64,000 nucleotides of DNA from Cyanobacterium sp. uoEpiScrs1 (GTDB taxonomy: Bacteria > Cyanobacteriota > Cyanobacteriia > Cyanobacteriales > Microcystaceae): NCBI RefSeq assembly GCF_947331815.1, contig NZ_OX373462.1:1599376-1663375 (forward strand), in the 5' to 3' direction. Of the stretch, positions 10,753 to 20,428 are shown one piece after another; within the stretch, counting starts at the first letter, position 1; each line of letters opens with the position of its first letter. The notes under the pieces were generated by a model. The model was given only the letters and a program-made list of their open reading frames with translations, was not told the DNA's origin and did not search any database. The translations under genes were made by a program, and so were the position numbers.

Positions 10753-10815
10753 AAAGAGAGCCAACGACTTTCCGTGTTTCGTCTTGGCTCTCTTTTTGGT
10801 TCGCTCCTCACACTA
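10753..10815 (+). ncRNA. Candidate small RNA: stable hairpin plus Yfr1-like CTCCTCACAC motif
   Basis: A 12-base-pair stem (AAAGAGAGCCAA with TTGGCTCTCTTT, then T5 in total) stands out from the AT-rich surroundings. It is followed 7 bases later by CTCCTCACACTA. The core CTCCTCACAC is the ultraconserved unpaired motif of the cyanobacterial small RNA Yfr1, which lies after a 5' stem-loop. Against Yfr1: no clear terminator hairpin follows the motif, and the base before it is G, not A. The hairpin with its T-run could instead be a plain plus-strand terminator, yet no plus-strand gene precedes it for about 3 kb. The motif is exactly antisense to the hpnJ ribosome-binding site. Confidence 0.35.
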
Positions 10816-10886
10816 GTAGTAGTATATATAACTCATGTAAATTTGTCACTATACTTAAGGAAAATTTTCAATTTGTGCATTACATA

Positions 10887-11780
10887 TCACAATCGGGATC
10901 TCGGAAAATTTCCCAAATTACTGTACCATAGCCATTTTAATACACGTTGACTTATAGAAATTAAGCCTAATCGAGCTTGCGACAATTTGGGATTATTTTG
11001 AGCTAAATCCCCAAAAATTCGACAATGACGTTCAAAATTTAAGATGGATTTACTTAAGTTGGTTCCAAGTTTATACCAACTTTGTGAAGAATTACTAACT
11101 GACTTATCTACTGTGATAAGTAATTGATTAATAAGAGCTAGAGCAGCTCGATCAGTAAGCCGTAATTGATCAGTATTCTTTAGCAATGGAATGGGGTCGG
11201 GAGTTTTCCAAGGCAATGTTAAGTGGCCTAATTTTTTTTGTTGAGGAATAAATACCCCCTCCGTCTCTCCTAAACGTAATAAAGAACAACACCGTGCATA
11301 AGTATATTCTATGAAAAATAGATTGTCAGTTTTTCCAAAAATTTTAGGTGAGTTAGATTGGAAAAGTATTTTTTCTCCCAACGATTGTAACCAACAAGCA
11401 AGAGTGTGCTCTCTCACCTCAAAATCTAGCCACCCTGGGAGAATAAGTTTCATTGTCAATGTTAATTGAGAACATTCTTGGTCGTCAGGATTAGATTGAG
11501 TCTTCAAAAAATAAAATATTTGTTGTGCAATTTCAATGGGAGATAGAGACAGCTGATTTGATAGTTGCATAGCCACCGTATAACGATAAGTAATAGAAGT
11601 AGGGTAATATAAGCGAGAAATGGTTGTAGTTGTCGGATATGAAGTGGATAAAAAACCTTTAAAAAGTCGTGAATTTGTTAATAAATATAATAGTTGTTCT
11701 TGTAATTGTTGTTGAATAGATAAATTTTTTAAAAAAAAATTAAAGGCAGTATGATTATACTGAATAATATTATTTCCCAT
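10887..11780 (-). CDS. DALR anticodon-binding-domain protein (arginyl-tRNA synthetase C-domain-like)
   Basis: A 297-residue protein. Its C-terminal ~110 residues read like the DALR helical bundle at the C-terminus of arginyl-tRNA synthetases: RAALALINQL, then NFERHCRIFGDLAQNNPKLS, then ARLGLISISQRVLKWLWY. No HIGH or KMSKS catalytic motifs are present, so it is not a synthetase. The first 130 residues contain QLSLSPIEIAQQI, reminiscent of the synthetase N-terminal region. Cyanobacteria carry such stand-alone proteins of unknown role; tRNA binding is inferred. The ATG at 11780 is followed by an Asn/Gln-rich start. No operon partners. Confidence 0.6.
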   Translation of the reverse strand: MGNNIIQYNHTAFNFFLKNLSIQQQLQEQLLYLLTNSRLFKGFLSTSYPTTTTISRLYYPTSITYRYTVAMQLSNQLSLSPIEIAQQIFYFLKTQSNPDDQECSQLTLTMKLILPGWLDFEVREHTLACWLQSLGEKILFQSNSPKIFGKTDNLFFIEYTYARCCSLLRLGETEGVFIPQQKKLGHLTLPWKTPDPIPLLKNTDQLRLTDRAALALINQLLITVDKSVSNSSQSWYKLGTNLSKSILNFERHCRIFGDLAQNNPKLSQARLGLISISQRVLKWLWYSNLGNFPRSRL

Positions 11781-13261
11781 AATAAATACCTGAATATATA
11801 AAAAAATATTTTCGGTGTCTTTGGAATTAGTTAATAGGAAGTCGGTTGCTCGACATATATTTTAAATATAATCTTGTAATTTAGAAGTAATTAAGGATGA
11901 CGAATGTATTTTAATGTCGCTACTAAAAATTATAGCTTAGTAGCTTATGGACTAATTTTTATTCATAAATTGTAATCACTGAGCTTTCTGTATATTGGCA
12001 AGTCTTATTTGTTGAAAACTTTTTAAAATTACTGCTATTATTTACTTTGCTATTTAGTATTTTTATACTACTAAAGTTTATTACTATACAATCATTTGGT
12101 TATGATTTTTCGTATATAAAGGAGGAAGCTTATTAATAAATATTTGCTTATTAGCTTTAACTGCGATTGCATTTATATCTATTTAATAAGAGATAAATTA
12201 TATTAATTGCTCAAGCTAATTTGCCATCATCATTGTGTATTTATTGGACATAAAGGTAAATGCTTAATTAAGATACTTACGATGCTATATTTTTGAATTC
12301 ACTAATATAATTTATTTTTTACTACTATCTTTTAGTAGAGTTAAATTTAATAATAATGTCATATAAAGATTCCTGATCTTTTACTAAGATAAGCTTAATT
12401 CTTATTAATATTTGCATAAACTTGTTCTCCTAAAAGCTATTTGCTTTAACAAAAAAATAATTATTTTTTTATTAAAGTACTGTTATCTAACGAATGGTTT
12501 TGTAAAAATCGTTTACTATATATCAGTATAATTAACTATCAATAAATTTAATAACTAACGTAATATTCTTATAATTTAATTATCTCAGTGTGTATATACA
12601 ATCTAATAAGATAGACTTTCATTGTGTCAATAAAAATTTATAGTATATCTATGTCAAGTTTAAAAGTATAAAGTCTTTTTTTGTCAGGTTAATAAAGTAA
12701 ACCAAGTGATATATGGTAAAAATATTTGATATAGAATAATTCAATTATCGACAATTCAATTTTATCGTTAATTTCTTTTTTATATAAAGAGTATAGTATA
12801 ATCAAATTATTATTTGATATATTGGTTAAATACACTAGGATAGTTTATCCCTTTTAGTTCTATTAAACTCTTTAATTGAGAATAGCAAAATAATTCAAGT
12901 AAAAATAATTAATTAAAATTCAGATAAAGATAAAACTTATTTTAGACATTGATTACGATGAAAATAAAATATTTTTTATCAAAATGAATCAATTAAAAGT
13001 TTTCTTGTATTTTTGATTTAATAAAACTAAAGATATAACTTTAAATATTATTAATAGATAAGAATAGCAAATTTAGAAGAATACTGAACTTTTGTTGTTT
13101 ATGCATAAATTACTATTGTTATCGATCTTGTTATTTTTTTTATGTAAAAATATTACACAAAAACAACCAAGAAATCTTTTCTGTCCAATTCAAAAATTTT
13201 AAAAAAAATAGCATTTTTTTAGATTTTCGTGTGCTTGCAATCCTCATAAGGTTCTGGGCTA
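11781..13261. other. Gene-free gap of about 1.5 kb
   Basis: AT-rich. It holds an intact-looking Shine-Dalgarno AAAGGAGG at 12118-12125, followed by a short hydrophobic frame (INICLLALTAIAFISI then stop) that has no ATG. It could be the relic of a small membrane protein. Otherwise nothing is seen. Confidence 0.4.
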
Positions 13262-14422
13262 TTATCTTTTATATCTTAAAATTTCTGTTGCCACGCGATT
13301 GCAGACTCCTGATTCTCCTAACATGGTACTCATTTGAGCATAATCTGCTAAAGTTCTTTGACGACGTTCGGCATTAAAGAGCAACTCTAAAGACTCTTGG
13401 ACAATACGCTCTGTAGTGGCTTCTTCTTGCAATAACTCGGGAACAATTTCCTTCATCATTACTAAATTTGGAGGAGACATAAAGGGAATAGAAAATTTTA
13501 AAATATTGCGAGCAATCCACATTGTTAAAGGATTGACTAAGCATAAGACTAATTGAGGGATTTTAAGTAAAGCTAATTCTAAATTAACAGTCCCCGATTT
13601 AGCAATAGCAAAATCTGCTGCCGCCATTACTTCTAAAGATCTTTTTCCTTCAAGTAAAGTGATCGGAAGTTGATAGGAACTTACTGTTGTTTGAATAGTC
13701 TCTTGATATTCACTTAGAGAAATAGGCAGTAAAAAATGAATATTAGAGACTTTCTTCTGAAGTTTTTGAGCTGCCTTGCACATTAGAGGAAGATGATACT
13801 TTAATTCTTGATAACGAGAAGCAGGAAATAAAGCAACTATCGTTTGGTCTAAATTAATATTTAATTTAATACGGGCTTCCTCACGGCTAGGGGCTTTAGT
13901 TATGCGATCTAGTAGTGGATGTCCAACCCATTTGACGTTAACACCTTTTTCAGCAAAAAATCGAGCTTCCTCAGGAAAAATTGCCAGTAGAAGATCAGTA
14001 ATCTTAGCAAACTGTTGAATAGTTTTACTATTAGGGGACCAGACCCAAGACTGAGGGGCGATGTAATATATGATTGGAACTCCAGGAAGATGTTTTCGAG
14101 CATATTGACCAAAAGCAGAATTAGGTCCCATATAATCGACAAGAATAAGAATATCGGGGGGATTTTTTCTTAAATATTGTTTAACTCGACGTTGCATTAA
14201 CCAAGTAGGAATAATGAACGGAAGAGACTCAACAATACCAATAGATCCAATGGCGGCGGTATTCCCTAACAATTTTGCTCCAGCTTGCGCCATCAGATCG
14301 CCGCCCAAGGCTAGAATTTCTAAAGGAATACTTTGACTTCGAGCCTGTTGATAAAGAGCTTCAACCAACATTGAACCCTGTAAGTCTCCAGATACTTCCC
14401 CTGTACTGATAAAAATTCGCAT
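13262..14422 (-). CDS. lpxB: Lipid-A-disaccharide synthase
   Basis: Joins UDP-2,3-diacylglucosamine to lipid X to form the lipid A disaccharide at the inner membrane surface. The 386-residue length is normal. Family motifs are visible: the N-terminal GEVSGD (residues 8-13), YYIAPQSWVW near 120, FPEEARFF, VGHPLLD, and the C-terminal KSGTVNLELAL donor-site segment. It lies 48 bases downstream of lpxA on the same strand, so the two are very likely one operon. The downstream side is a T-rich stretch with no clear hairpin. Confident by motif and context. Confidence 0.95.
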   Translation of the reverse strand: MRIFISTGEVSGDLQGSMLVEALYQQARSQSIPLEILALGGDLMAQAGAKLLGNTAAIGSIGIVESLPFIIPTWLMQRRVKQYLRKNPPDILILVDYMGPNSAFGQYARKHLPGVPIIYYIAPQSWVWSPNSKTIQQFAKITDLLLAIFPEEARFFAEKGVNVKWVGHPLLDRITKAPSREEARIKLNINLDQTIVALFPASRYQELKYHLPLMCKAAQKLQKKVSNIHFLLPISLSEYQETIQTTVSSYQLPITLLEGKRSLEVMAAADFAIAKSGTVNLELALLKIPQLVLCLVNPLTMWIARNILKFSIPFMSPPNLVMMKEIVPELLQEEATTERIVQESLELLFNAERRQRTLADYAQMSTMLGESGVCNRVATEILRYKR

Positions 14423-14470
14423 AAATTCCCTAAAAAATATAAATAGAACCCATGTTCGTGATATTTGTTT

Positions 14471-15301
14471 TTAAGCCTTTGCTGGAATAGGTCCACGTCG
14501 TTTTTTTCCTGTAGTGGAGTCCATTAAAAAATGGCATAGATACTTAACATATTCGTTGTCGGAAACTTCTGACAATTGCTCTAGAGCTTCTTTAAACGTA
14601 AAATCTGAACGATAAAGAAAACGAAAGGCTTCTTTTAGAAGTCCCATATCCTGAGTAGTGAGTCCAGCTCTTTTAAGTCCGACCAAATTAAGTGATCGTA
14701 CTCGTGATGGATTCCCTTCAATCATCATGAATGGAGGAGCATCCCGATCAATACGACTCATTCCCCCTAGCATGGCATTACGTCCAATACGAACAAATTG
14801 ATGAACTCCTAATACTCCGCCAATAACTGCCCGTGATTCGATATAAACATGGCCTGCTAAAGCGACAGCATTGGCAATAATGACATTGTCTTCAATTACA
14901 CAATTGTGTGCAACATGCACATAAGCCATCAATAAGTTATGATTGCCAATTCGAGTCACCTCATCGGCGTGGGTTGCTCGATTAATAGTGACAAATTCTC
15001 TAATGGTATTGTGGTTACCAATTTTCGCCCAACTGGCAGTTCCTTTATATTTTAAGTCTTGGGGATCTGAACCAATAACAGCACTGGGAAAAATACGATT
15101 ACCGATTCCAATTTCTATTGGTCCTTCGATAATGGCATGAGCCCCAACAACAGTTTGAGCGTCGATTTTAACGTTTTCTCCAATCACCGCATAAGGGCCT
15201 ACTTCTACGGTGGGGTGGAGTTCTGCTTTCGGATGAATAATGGCAGTAGGGTGGATTGGGGTACTCAAAGAGGTATCTCCCTTAGTTTGATAGGTCAGCA
15301 T
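14471..15301 (-). CDS. lpxA: Acyl-ACP--UDP-N-acetylglucosamine O-acyltransferase
   Basis: First step of lipid A synthesis in the cytoplasm. The 276-residue protein is a left-handed beta-helix with hexapeptide repeats over about residues 15-190 (for example IHPTAIIHPKAEL, VVGAHAIIEG). The catalytic His sits in YVHVAHNCVI, and the C-terminal helical part contains GLKRAGLT. It leads the lpxA-lpxB pair. lpxC and fabZ, which precede it in some cyanobacteria, are not in the window; a 1.5 kb empty gap lies upstream. The ATG gives about 11 residues before the usual start region, and a TTG at codon 12 is an alternative. Confidence 0.95.
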   Translation of the reverse strand: MLTYQTKGDTSLSTPIHPTAIIHPKAELHPTVEVGPYAVIGENVKIDAQTVVGAHAIIEGPIEIGIGNRIFPSAVIGSDPQDLKYKGTASWAKIGNHNTIREFVTINRATHADEVTRIGNHNLLMAYVHVAHNCVIEDNVIIANAVALAGHVYIESRAVIGGVLGVHQFVRIGRNAMLGGMSRIDRDAPPFMMIEGNPSRVRSLNLVGLKRAGLTTQDMGLLKEAFRFLYRSDFTFKEALEQLSEVSDNEYVKYLCHFLMDSTTGKKRRGPIPAKA

Positions 15302-16799
15302 TAAATTTTTGTTCTAGCTTACAGGGTATTTAAGTAAAAAAGACATAAAGCCGCATTCGTTTTATTTTACGTAAATATAATTCTTGTGGCTAAAGGAGTC
15401 AAACTTTAAGAGATTTGACTGACTTTTAACAAGGAAGGTATCTCTGTACGTAATTAAGTCACATAATACAAAATACCATTACTATTTATTTTTTTCTGGC
15501 AATTTTAAATTTAGTGACTTGTAGTAATAGTGGTAAGTAAATTAGCTAATTAACTATTTATAGGATATTAAACCAACTTTTTTATTAATTAAAACTTCTA
15601 TTATTTTAGATTTTTTGAGTGCGTAACTAGTCTTATCTTTTCAAGACAATCAAAATCAGGACAATCAAAATCAGGACAATCAAAATCAGGACAATAATTA
15701 AGATAAAAATACAACTTATGTTCTTATGATTTTCATTATTTCTCTAAGTTTTATAAGTTAACAAAAATTTTATAGTTAGTTTATGCTTTAGATTTTTTAA
15801 TAAAAGCTAGGTTTTAAAGTTAAGTATCTTAGATTTATATTAAGTTATTTGGTTCAAAAATTTAGCCTCGTTTTTGTGGATTTTCAAATTATAGAACATT
15901 CTTTTTTGTAGTTAACCAATATTTTATATAAAACTAAATATAATAACAAGGCTAACAATAAATAGGTATTTTTTATTGTAAAGTAATATTTTTATTCTGT
16001 TCTACAAATTACTTAAAAACATTAGGTTATTCTATTTTGATTAAAAGAACATTTTTGTAAATTGTAATAAAATAACAAGGTACTTTTGGTACTCAGGAAA
16101 TTATCGGTAATATTACTATTTGGTTGGTAAAATTCTTACGTATTATTCAATTTATTGATGAGTTTTCTTGTTAGTTAATATACCCTTATTTAAAAAATAT
16201 ATAAAATATGGCTTTATCATCTTATCTTATAGTGTTTAAATAAAAATTACTATTACAAATACAGTAGTTGAGTCTATCTAAAATAAGTTATGGTATTTAT
16301 TGATAAACTGTATTATAAAAAATTTGTACGTTGTTAAAACATATTTTTTTATCCCTCAATGTCTTTATTAGAAAAACATTATGTGCATCAAACAGCATTT
16401 ACTTGACTTACATAATCTACAATTAGAGTTTTATATATCTATAATCAGACAAAGAAAATAATTTTTATAGTATATATATATATATACTATTTTTTAATGA
16501 ATATGCCTATTAAGTAATAGAATATATATCATTGTTACTTGGTCCTACTTAATACAGAAAATTACATAAATTTATATCTTTTGTTTAAAAGGTTTTCATG
16601 GCTCTAATATATATCAGCTCTAAGTTACTTAGATATATTACATCTAATATACATGACTATTAATTTTACTAATAAATCCCATTTAGATGTTGTTTAAACT
16701 TTTAATAGTATATTAACTATAGAACTTTATTACAAAATTTAGACTATGTTGGGTTTTAGCACATTTATACCATCCTAAGTTCGATATAGCTAGATACTA
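15302..16799. other. Gene-free gap of about 1.5 kb upstream of lpxA
   Basis: Contains a 15-base tandem repeat (15645-15696) and an AT-dinucleotide palindrome at 16467-16490 (ATAG, then alternating TA, then CTAT). No coding remnant is convincing. Confidence 0.5.
15645..15696. repeat. Tandem repeat, about 3.4 copies of a 15-base unit
   Basis: The unit GACAATCAAAATCAG is repeated three times exactly and then partly. It lies in the non-coding region upstream of lpxA. Confidence 0.9.
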
Positions 16800-17522
16800 T
16801 CACTGTCGATAAGCAGCACCTAAATATAGCCTACCAATTTTAGGATCATTTAAAAGAGATTCTCCTGATCCTTCAAAACGGTCACGTCCATTTTCTAAAA
16901 CGTAGCCTCGATCAGCAATCAACAGAGCTTTTTTAGCATTTTGTTCTACTAAAACAATAGCTTTCCCCATTCGATTAATAGCTTTGATTTGTTCAAAAAT
17001 ATTGTTAACTAATATAGGGGATAAAGCAGCCGAAGGTTCATCTAATAGTAGTAAATCAGGATCAAGCATTAACGCCCGTCCCATCGCTAATATTTGGCGT
17101 TCTCCCCCAGATAGTTTTCCAGCTCGTTGACGATGACGTTCTCCTAAACGAGGAAACATAGTGTAAATTCGATCCTTATCCTCTTTTAAAGAACCTTTTT
17201 TAGTAAATGCTCCCATTTCTAAGTTTTCATCGATAGTTAAGGCAGCAAAAACATTAGATATCTGAGGAACGTAGCACATTCCACGACGAACAATTTTATC
17301 TGATGATACTCGAGCAATATTTTTTCCCTTAAAGATGATTTTACCATGGTTAGGTGTTAATAAACCAAAAATAGTTTTGGCTAACGTGGATTTCCCCGCT
17401 CCATTAGGACCAATTACAGCTACTAATTCTCCTGGAGTAACACGAAAGTTAATCCCTTGCAATACATTAAAGTCTTCAACGTATCCTGCATAAACACTTT
17501 CTACTTCTAATATATTTTTCAT
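16800..17522 (-). CDS. ABC transporter ATP-binding protein, LivF/NatE-like (branched-chain or neutral amino acid type)
   Basis: An ATPase subunit of the hydrophobic amino-acid ABC importer family. Walker A GPNGAGKST, signature LSGGERQ, Walker B LLLLDEPSAALSP and the switch region VLVEQNAKKAL are all intact. The VEQN and LYLG-type ending fit LivF-class proteins rather than sugar or export ATPases. The permeases, LivG partner and binding protein are not in the window. An in-frame ATG lies 18 bases further upstream (17540), but MKNILEVESVYAGY fits the family start better. It follows the ferredoxin gene by about 110 bases on the same strand; co-transcription is possible but functionally unexplained. 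Confidence 0.85.
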   Translation of the reverse strand: MKNILEVESVYAGYVEDFNVLQGINFRVTPGELVAVIGPNGAGKSTLAKTIFGLLTPNHGKIIFKGKNIARVSSDKIVRRGMCYVPQISNVFAALTIDENLEMGAFTKKGSLKEDKDRIYTMFPRLGERHRQRAGKLSGGERQILAMGRALMLDPDLLLLDEPSAALSPILVNNIFEQIKAINRMGKAIVLVEQNAKKALLIADRGYVLENGRDRFEGSGESLLNDPKIGRLYLGAAYRQ

Positions 17523-17632
17523 AAATTTTAAAATCATCAATAGTTAAGATAAAAAACGATTAGGCTAAAAAATAGTTTACACTTTTTCAGGCTTTTCTCC
17601 ATGAGTCTTTAATAACCCCTAATTCATTTTAT

Positions 17633-17860
17633 TTAGGATGATGTTTTCTGCAATTCAGGACGTTCTTCTGGAATAATTGCACCTTCAACTGGACAGACTG
17701 TTATACAGATTCCACAGTCAATACAGGTTTGAAAGTCTATCCAATACCAATCAGTTCCATGGATATTTTTGCCAAGCCCTTTATGGATACAAGCGACAGG
17801 ACAAACATCGATACAATCAGCAATCCCTTTACAGGTTTCAGTAGTGATGGTATGTGGCAA
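17633..17860 (-). CDS. Bacterial-type 2[4Fe-4S] ferredoxin
   Basis: A 75-residue soluble electron carrier. Cys10, Cys16, Cys20 and Cys24, then Cys46, Cys49, Cys52 and Cys56, give two [4Fe-4S] sites. The intervening GTDWYWIDF segment is characteristic of a cyanobacterial ferredoxin that I recall as Fed8-type in Synechocystis. It is not PsaC, whose length and Cys spacing differ, and not the nif-linked FdxN type. The start ATG is preceded by GGAGGAAA, a good Shine-Dalgarno. Which enzyme it serves cannot be told here. Confidence 0.9.
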   Translation of the reverse strand: MPHTITTETCKGIADCIDVCPVACIHKGLGKNIHGTDWYWIDFQTCIDCGICITVCPVEGAIIPEERPELQKTSS

Positions 17861-19099
17861 TGTATTTCCTCCAAATCTTAATATTTAGATTTTATAACTT
17901 TTTTATCCTTACAGGCTTTCTTCTCTAGTTTAAATGAAATTTTCTCACCGTTATAGAGATAAAGAGACTAAATATATTCTTACCTCTTGAATTACTTGTC
18001 TAATTGAAGATAATCTTATCAAGATTTTATGAACTTGTTTTCTGTAAAAATTTTCTTATCCCTGAGCAAATCGATAGCAAATTTGCTAAATATTGTCACT
18101 TACGATATGAATTAATAGTAGTAATTGCTCCCGAGTTTTCTGACTATTATAAAGACACTGACTATGAGTGTAGAGAGTCTGTTGTACAAGATTTGAAATT
18201 CCTGGTGTGTTTTAATATTTTAAACTTCCATGATCTATCTAGAATGTCTACAATGCCTAATTATAGCAACCAATCTGATGTATCGTGATAGATATAACCT
18301 TCATTGTAAATATTTTTACGGTCCTTTGAGTAGCTTCTAACTAAAGATAGATAATAACTCTTTTTTAATGTAAAGACCAGTCTAGCTTTTAATAGTTTTT
18401 TTATTTATAGTCAATAATCAATAAATTTTTAATCTTAAATATTTTTTAAAAGTCTTGATATATAGTGTTATTTTAGCTTTTATTTGTTTTCTATCCCGTC
18501 TAGTTTTCGATAAAAATATTATATCTGTATGACAATTTATATTTTGAATAGTACTTGAATACAATATAATACTAACTAGTATTTTAAATTATTTTAACTG
18601 CGTCTATCTAGTTTAAAATATTAGTAATAGACGCTGATATATTTTTATGTAATTATATTTTTTATACCAGGCTAAAGTTGGTAGTTACTATTTTTATCAG
18701 TTACTATATAAACACTAAACTTATTTAAATCCAATTTAGATGTTCAGTATTTTGTTGTATTGTTTGTATAATAATTATATCTTTTAATAAAACTATTAAT
18801 GCCAATTAAATAACCTAATATACAATTTAATTCTACTTGCAGTCTGCTGTGTTTTTTGTTAATCCTAAAGTTAGGTTATTTAATTTTAAATATTTTTTGC
18901 AACCTAATTACCCAATAAATATTTAAGTTACTCATAAAACTAACATATTTACTAATCTGTAGTTATATTTTATGGTAGCAAACTGATATTAATCATCTGC
19001 CATGCTCTTATTAGGAAGACTTGACGAGAAGAGTGTCAGATAAGTTAAAATACGACAAAATATGCGATTTACAGACTCAATTATTCAGGATAATTATCA
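17861..19099. other. Gap of about 1.2 kb with one doubtful ORF
   Basis: Between divergent genes (ferredoxin and dapB). The part nearest the ferredoxin holds a 94-codon doubtful frame described separately. The remaining 800 bases are AT-rich with nothing recognised. Confidence 0.5.
18004..18288 (+). pseudogene. Doubtful 94-codon ORF or gene fragment
   Basis: The frame starts only at a TTG without Shine-Dalgarno. The middle part (residues about 18-75: LIPEQIDSKFAKYC, RYELIVVIAPEFSDYYKDTDYE, CRESVVQDLKFLVCF) has gene-like complexity; the two ends are less convincing. I do not recognise a family. It may be the surviving piece of a decayed protein gene or a small protein with a poor start. Confidence 0.35.
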
Positions 19100-19927
19100 A
19101 TGACAACTGAATCTTTAATTCCAGTAGTTGTGAATGGAGCAGCAGGCAAAATGGGACGTGAAGTCATTAAGGCTGTCTCCCAAGCTCAAGATATGATGTT
19201 AATCGGAGCAGTAGACCATAGCCTTGAGTATCATGGACAAGATGTTGGGGAAGTGGCTGGTTGTGGAGCGTTAGAAGTACCGATTGTCAATGATTTACAA
19301 AGTGTTTTAGTATTAGCTACCCAAAACAAGATACAAGGGGTTATGGTAGATTTCACCCACCCGGATGGGGTATATGAAAATGTGCGAAGTGCTATAGCCT
19401 ATGGGATACGTCCAGTAGTAGGAACAACAGGATTAAGTGAAGATCAAATTGAAGAATTAGGAAAATTTGCTGAAAAAGCTAGTACTGGATGTTTGATTAT
19501 CCCTAATTTTTCTGTTGGAATGGTGTTATTACAACAAGCAGCGGCTCAAGCGGCTCAACACTTTGAACATGTAGAAATTATTGAACTTCACCATAATCAA
19601 AAAGCAGATGCGCCTAGTGGAACTGCTCTTAAAACGGCTCAAATGTTATCAGAGTTGGGTAAGATGTATAATCCACCTTCTGTAAAAGAAACAGAAACTA
19701 TTCAAGGAGCAAGAGGTGGATTAGTAAATAATAATACAAGAATTCATAGTGTACGTTTGCCTGGATTAATCGCCCACCAAGAGGTTATTTTTGGAGCAAA
19801 GGGAGAACTTTATACTCTGCGCCATGATACTAGTGATCGATCCTGCTATATGAAAGGAGTTTTATTAGCTATCCGTAAAATCATTCAACTACAATCTCTC
19901 ATTTATGGACTAGAAAAGATTCTTTAA
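19100..19927 (+). CDS. dapB: 4-hydroxy-tetrahydrodipicolinate reductase
   Basis: Reduces hydroxy-tetrahydrodipicolinate with NAD(P)H in the lysine/diaminopimelate pathway, so it serves both protein and peptidoglycan synthesis. The 275-residue protein has the N-terminal nucleotide-binding NGAAGKMG, the VGTTG loop, and the catalytic segment [17 protein letters not shown] with the His pair, Lys and SGT phosphate-binding motif. The C-terminal LRHDTSDR is also typical. ATG start. A 22-base-pair hairpin follows about 40 bases past the stop. Confidence 0.96.
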   Translation: MTTESLIPVVVNGAAGKMGREVIKAVSQAQDMMLIGAVDHSLEYHGQDVGEVAGCGALEVPIVNDLQSVLVLATQNKIQGVMVDFTHPDGVYENVRSAIAYGIRPVVGTTGLSEDQIEELGKFAEKASTGCLIIPNFSVGMVLLQQAAAQAAQHFEHVEIIELHHNQKADAPSGTALKTAQMLSELGKMYNPPSVKETETIQGARGGLVNNNTRIHSVRLPGLIAHQEVIFGAKGELYTLRHDTSDRSCYMKGVLLAIRKIIQLQSLIYGLEKIL

Positions 19928-19968
19928 TCTTGAATTGACAAACTATGAGTTAAACTTGAATGTATTTT

Positions 19969-20019
19969 TATCGATACTTGGTGAGTCTTCTATCTAAGAA
20001 GACTCACCAAGTATCGATA
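19969..20019. terminator. Long perfect hairpin (22 bp stem, 7 nt loop) between convergent genes
   Basis: Arms TATCGATACTTGGTGAGTCTTC and the exact reverse complement flank TATCTAA. It separates dapB from the convergent DUF2288 gene, a position expected for a two-way terminator or 3' stabiliser. There is no T-run directly after the stem on either strand. Confidence 0.65.
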
Positions 20020-20069
20020 GAATTCATATGGATCCTATGAGATTTCACATCGTTAAATTTATTTTCATT

Positions 20070-20357
20070 TTATATTACTTGGATTAATACAAAGGGTTGG
20101 ACGATCAACGTATTAAATGAAATAGAAGAATCGGTATTCCAAGTTGTTAATTGTGCAGTAGAAGGTTTATGGATCAAGGTTTTATCAATCCAATGTTGTA
20201 CAGAATTAATATCATCTTGAGCAATAGCAACCCCAACTTCTATTATGTCCAGATGTTTAGTTACAAAAATGATGGCATCTCTCTGAGCATGGGATATTAA
20301 ATATTGCCATTCAACAGTTGTTACATCTTCTCTAAAGCGAGTTTCAAGGTTTTTCAT
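20070..20357 (-). CDS. DUF2288 family protein
   Basis: A 95-residue soluble protein. The pattern TVEWQYLISHAQRDAIIFV, LDIIEVGVAIAQDD, VQHWID, and the end FNTLIVQPFVLIQ matches my memory of DUF2288: a short family with an AxD central motif and a VxPWVLVQ-like tail. Function unknown. It is transcribed divergently from queC, 71 bases from queC's start, and converges on dapB with the long hairpin between. Confidence 0.7.
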   Translation of the reverse strand: MKNLETRFREDVTTVEWQYLISHAQRDAIIFVTKHLDIIEVGVAIAQDDINSVQHWIDKTLIHKPSTAQLTTWNTDSSISFNTLIVQPFVLIQVI

Positions 20358-20428
20358 TTATTTATTTTGTAGAAAAAAGTAGAATATAGATTATTATTGA
20401 TAAAAAGTGTACAAGATAGGAAAAATTG

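Larger units (their letters stand above)
9709..10886. other. Gap of about 1.2 kb with hairpins and a possible small RNA
   Basis: AT-rich DNA without a protein gene. Near its right end lie an 18-base-pair palindrome (10577-10613) and a GC-richer hairpin followed by a Yfr1-like CTCCTCACAC motif (10753-10815). Nothing else is recognised in it. Confidence 0.5.

Noticed and set aside
10734-10931. 65-codon ORF across the hairpin
   Set aside because: It starts within non-coding DNA, spans the hairpin and overlaps the end of the DALR-domain gene; it has no family pattern.
16467-16490. Alternating TA palindrome as a regulatory site
   Set aside because: Simple dinucleotide repeat; such runs are expected in DNA this AT-rich.
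17633-17860. Photosystem I subunit PsaC
   Set aside because: PsaC is 81 residues with C-x2-C-x2-C-x3-CP twice; this protein has a C-x5-C-x3-C-x3-C first site and the GTDWYWID insert of a soluble ferredoxin.
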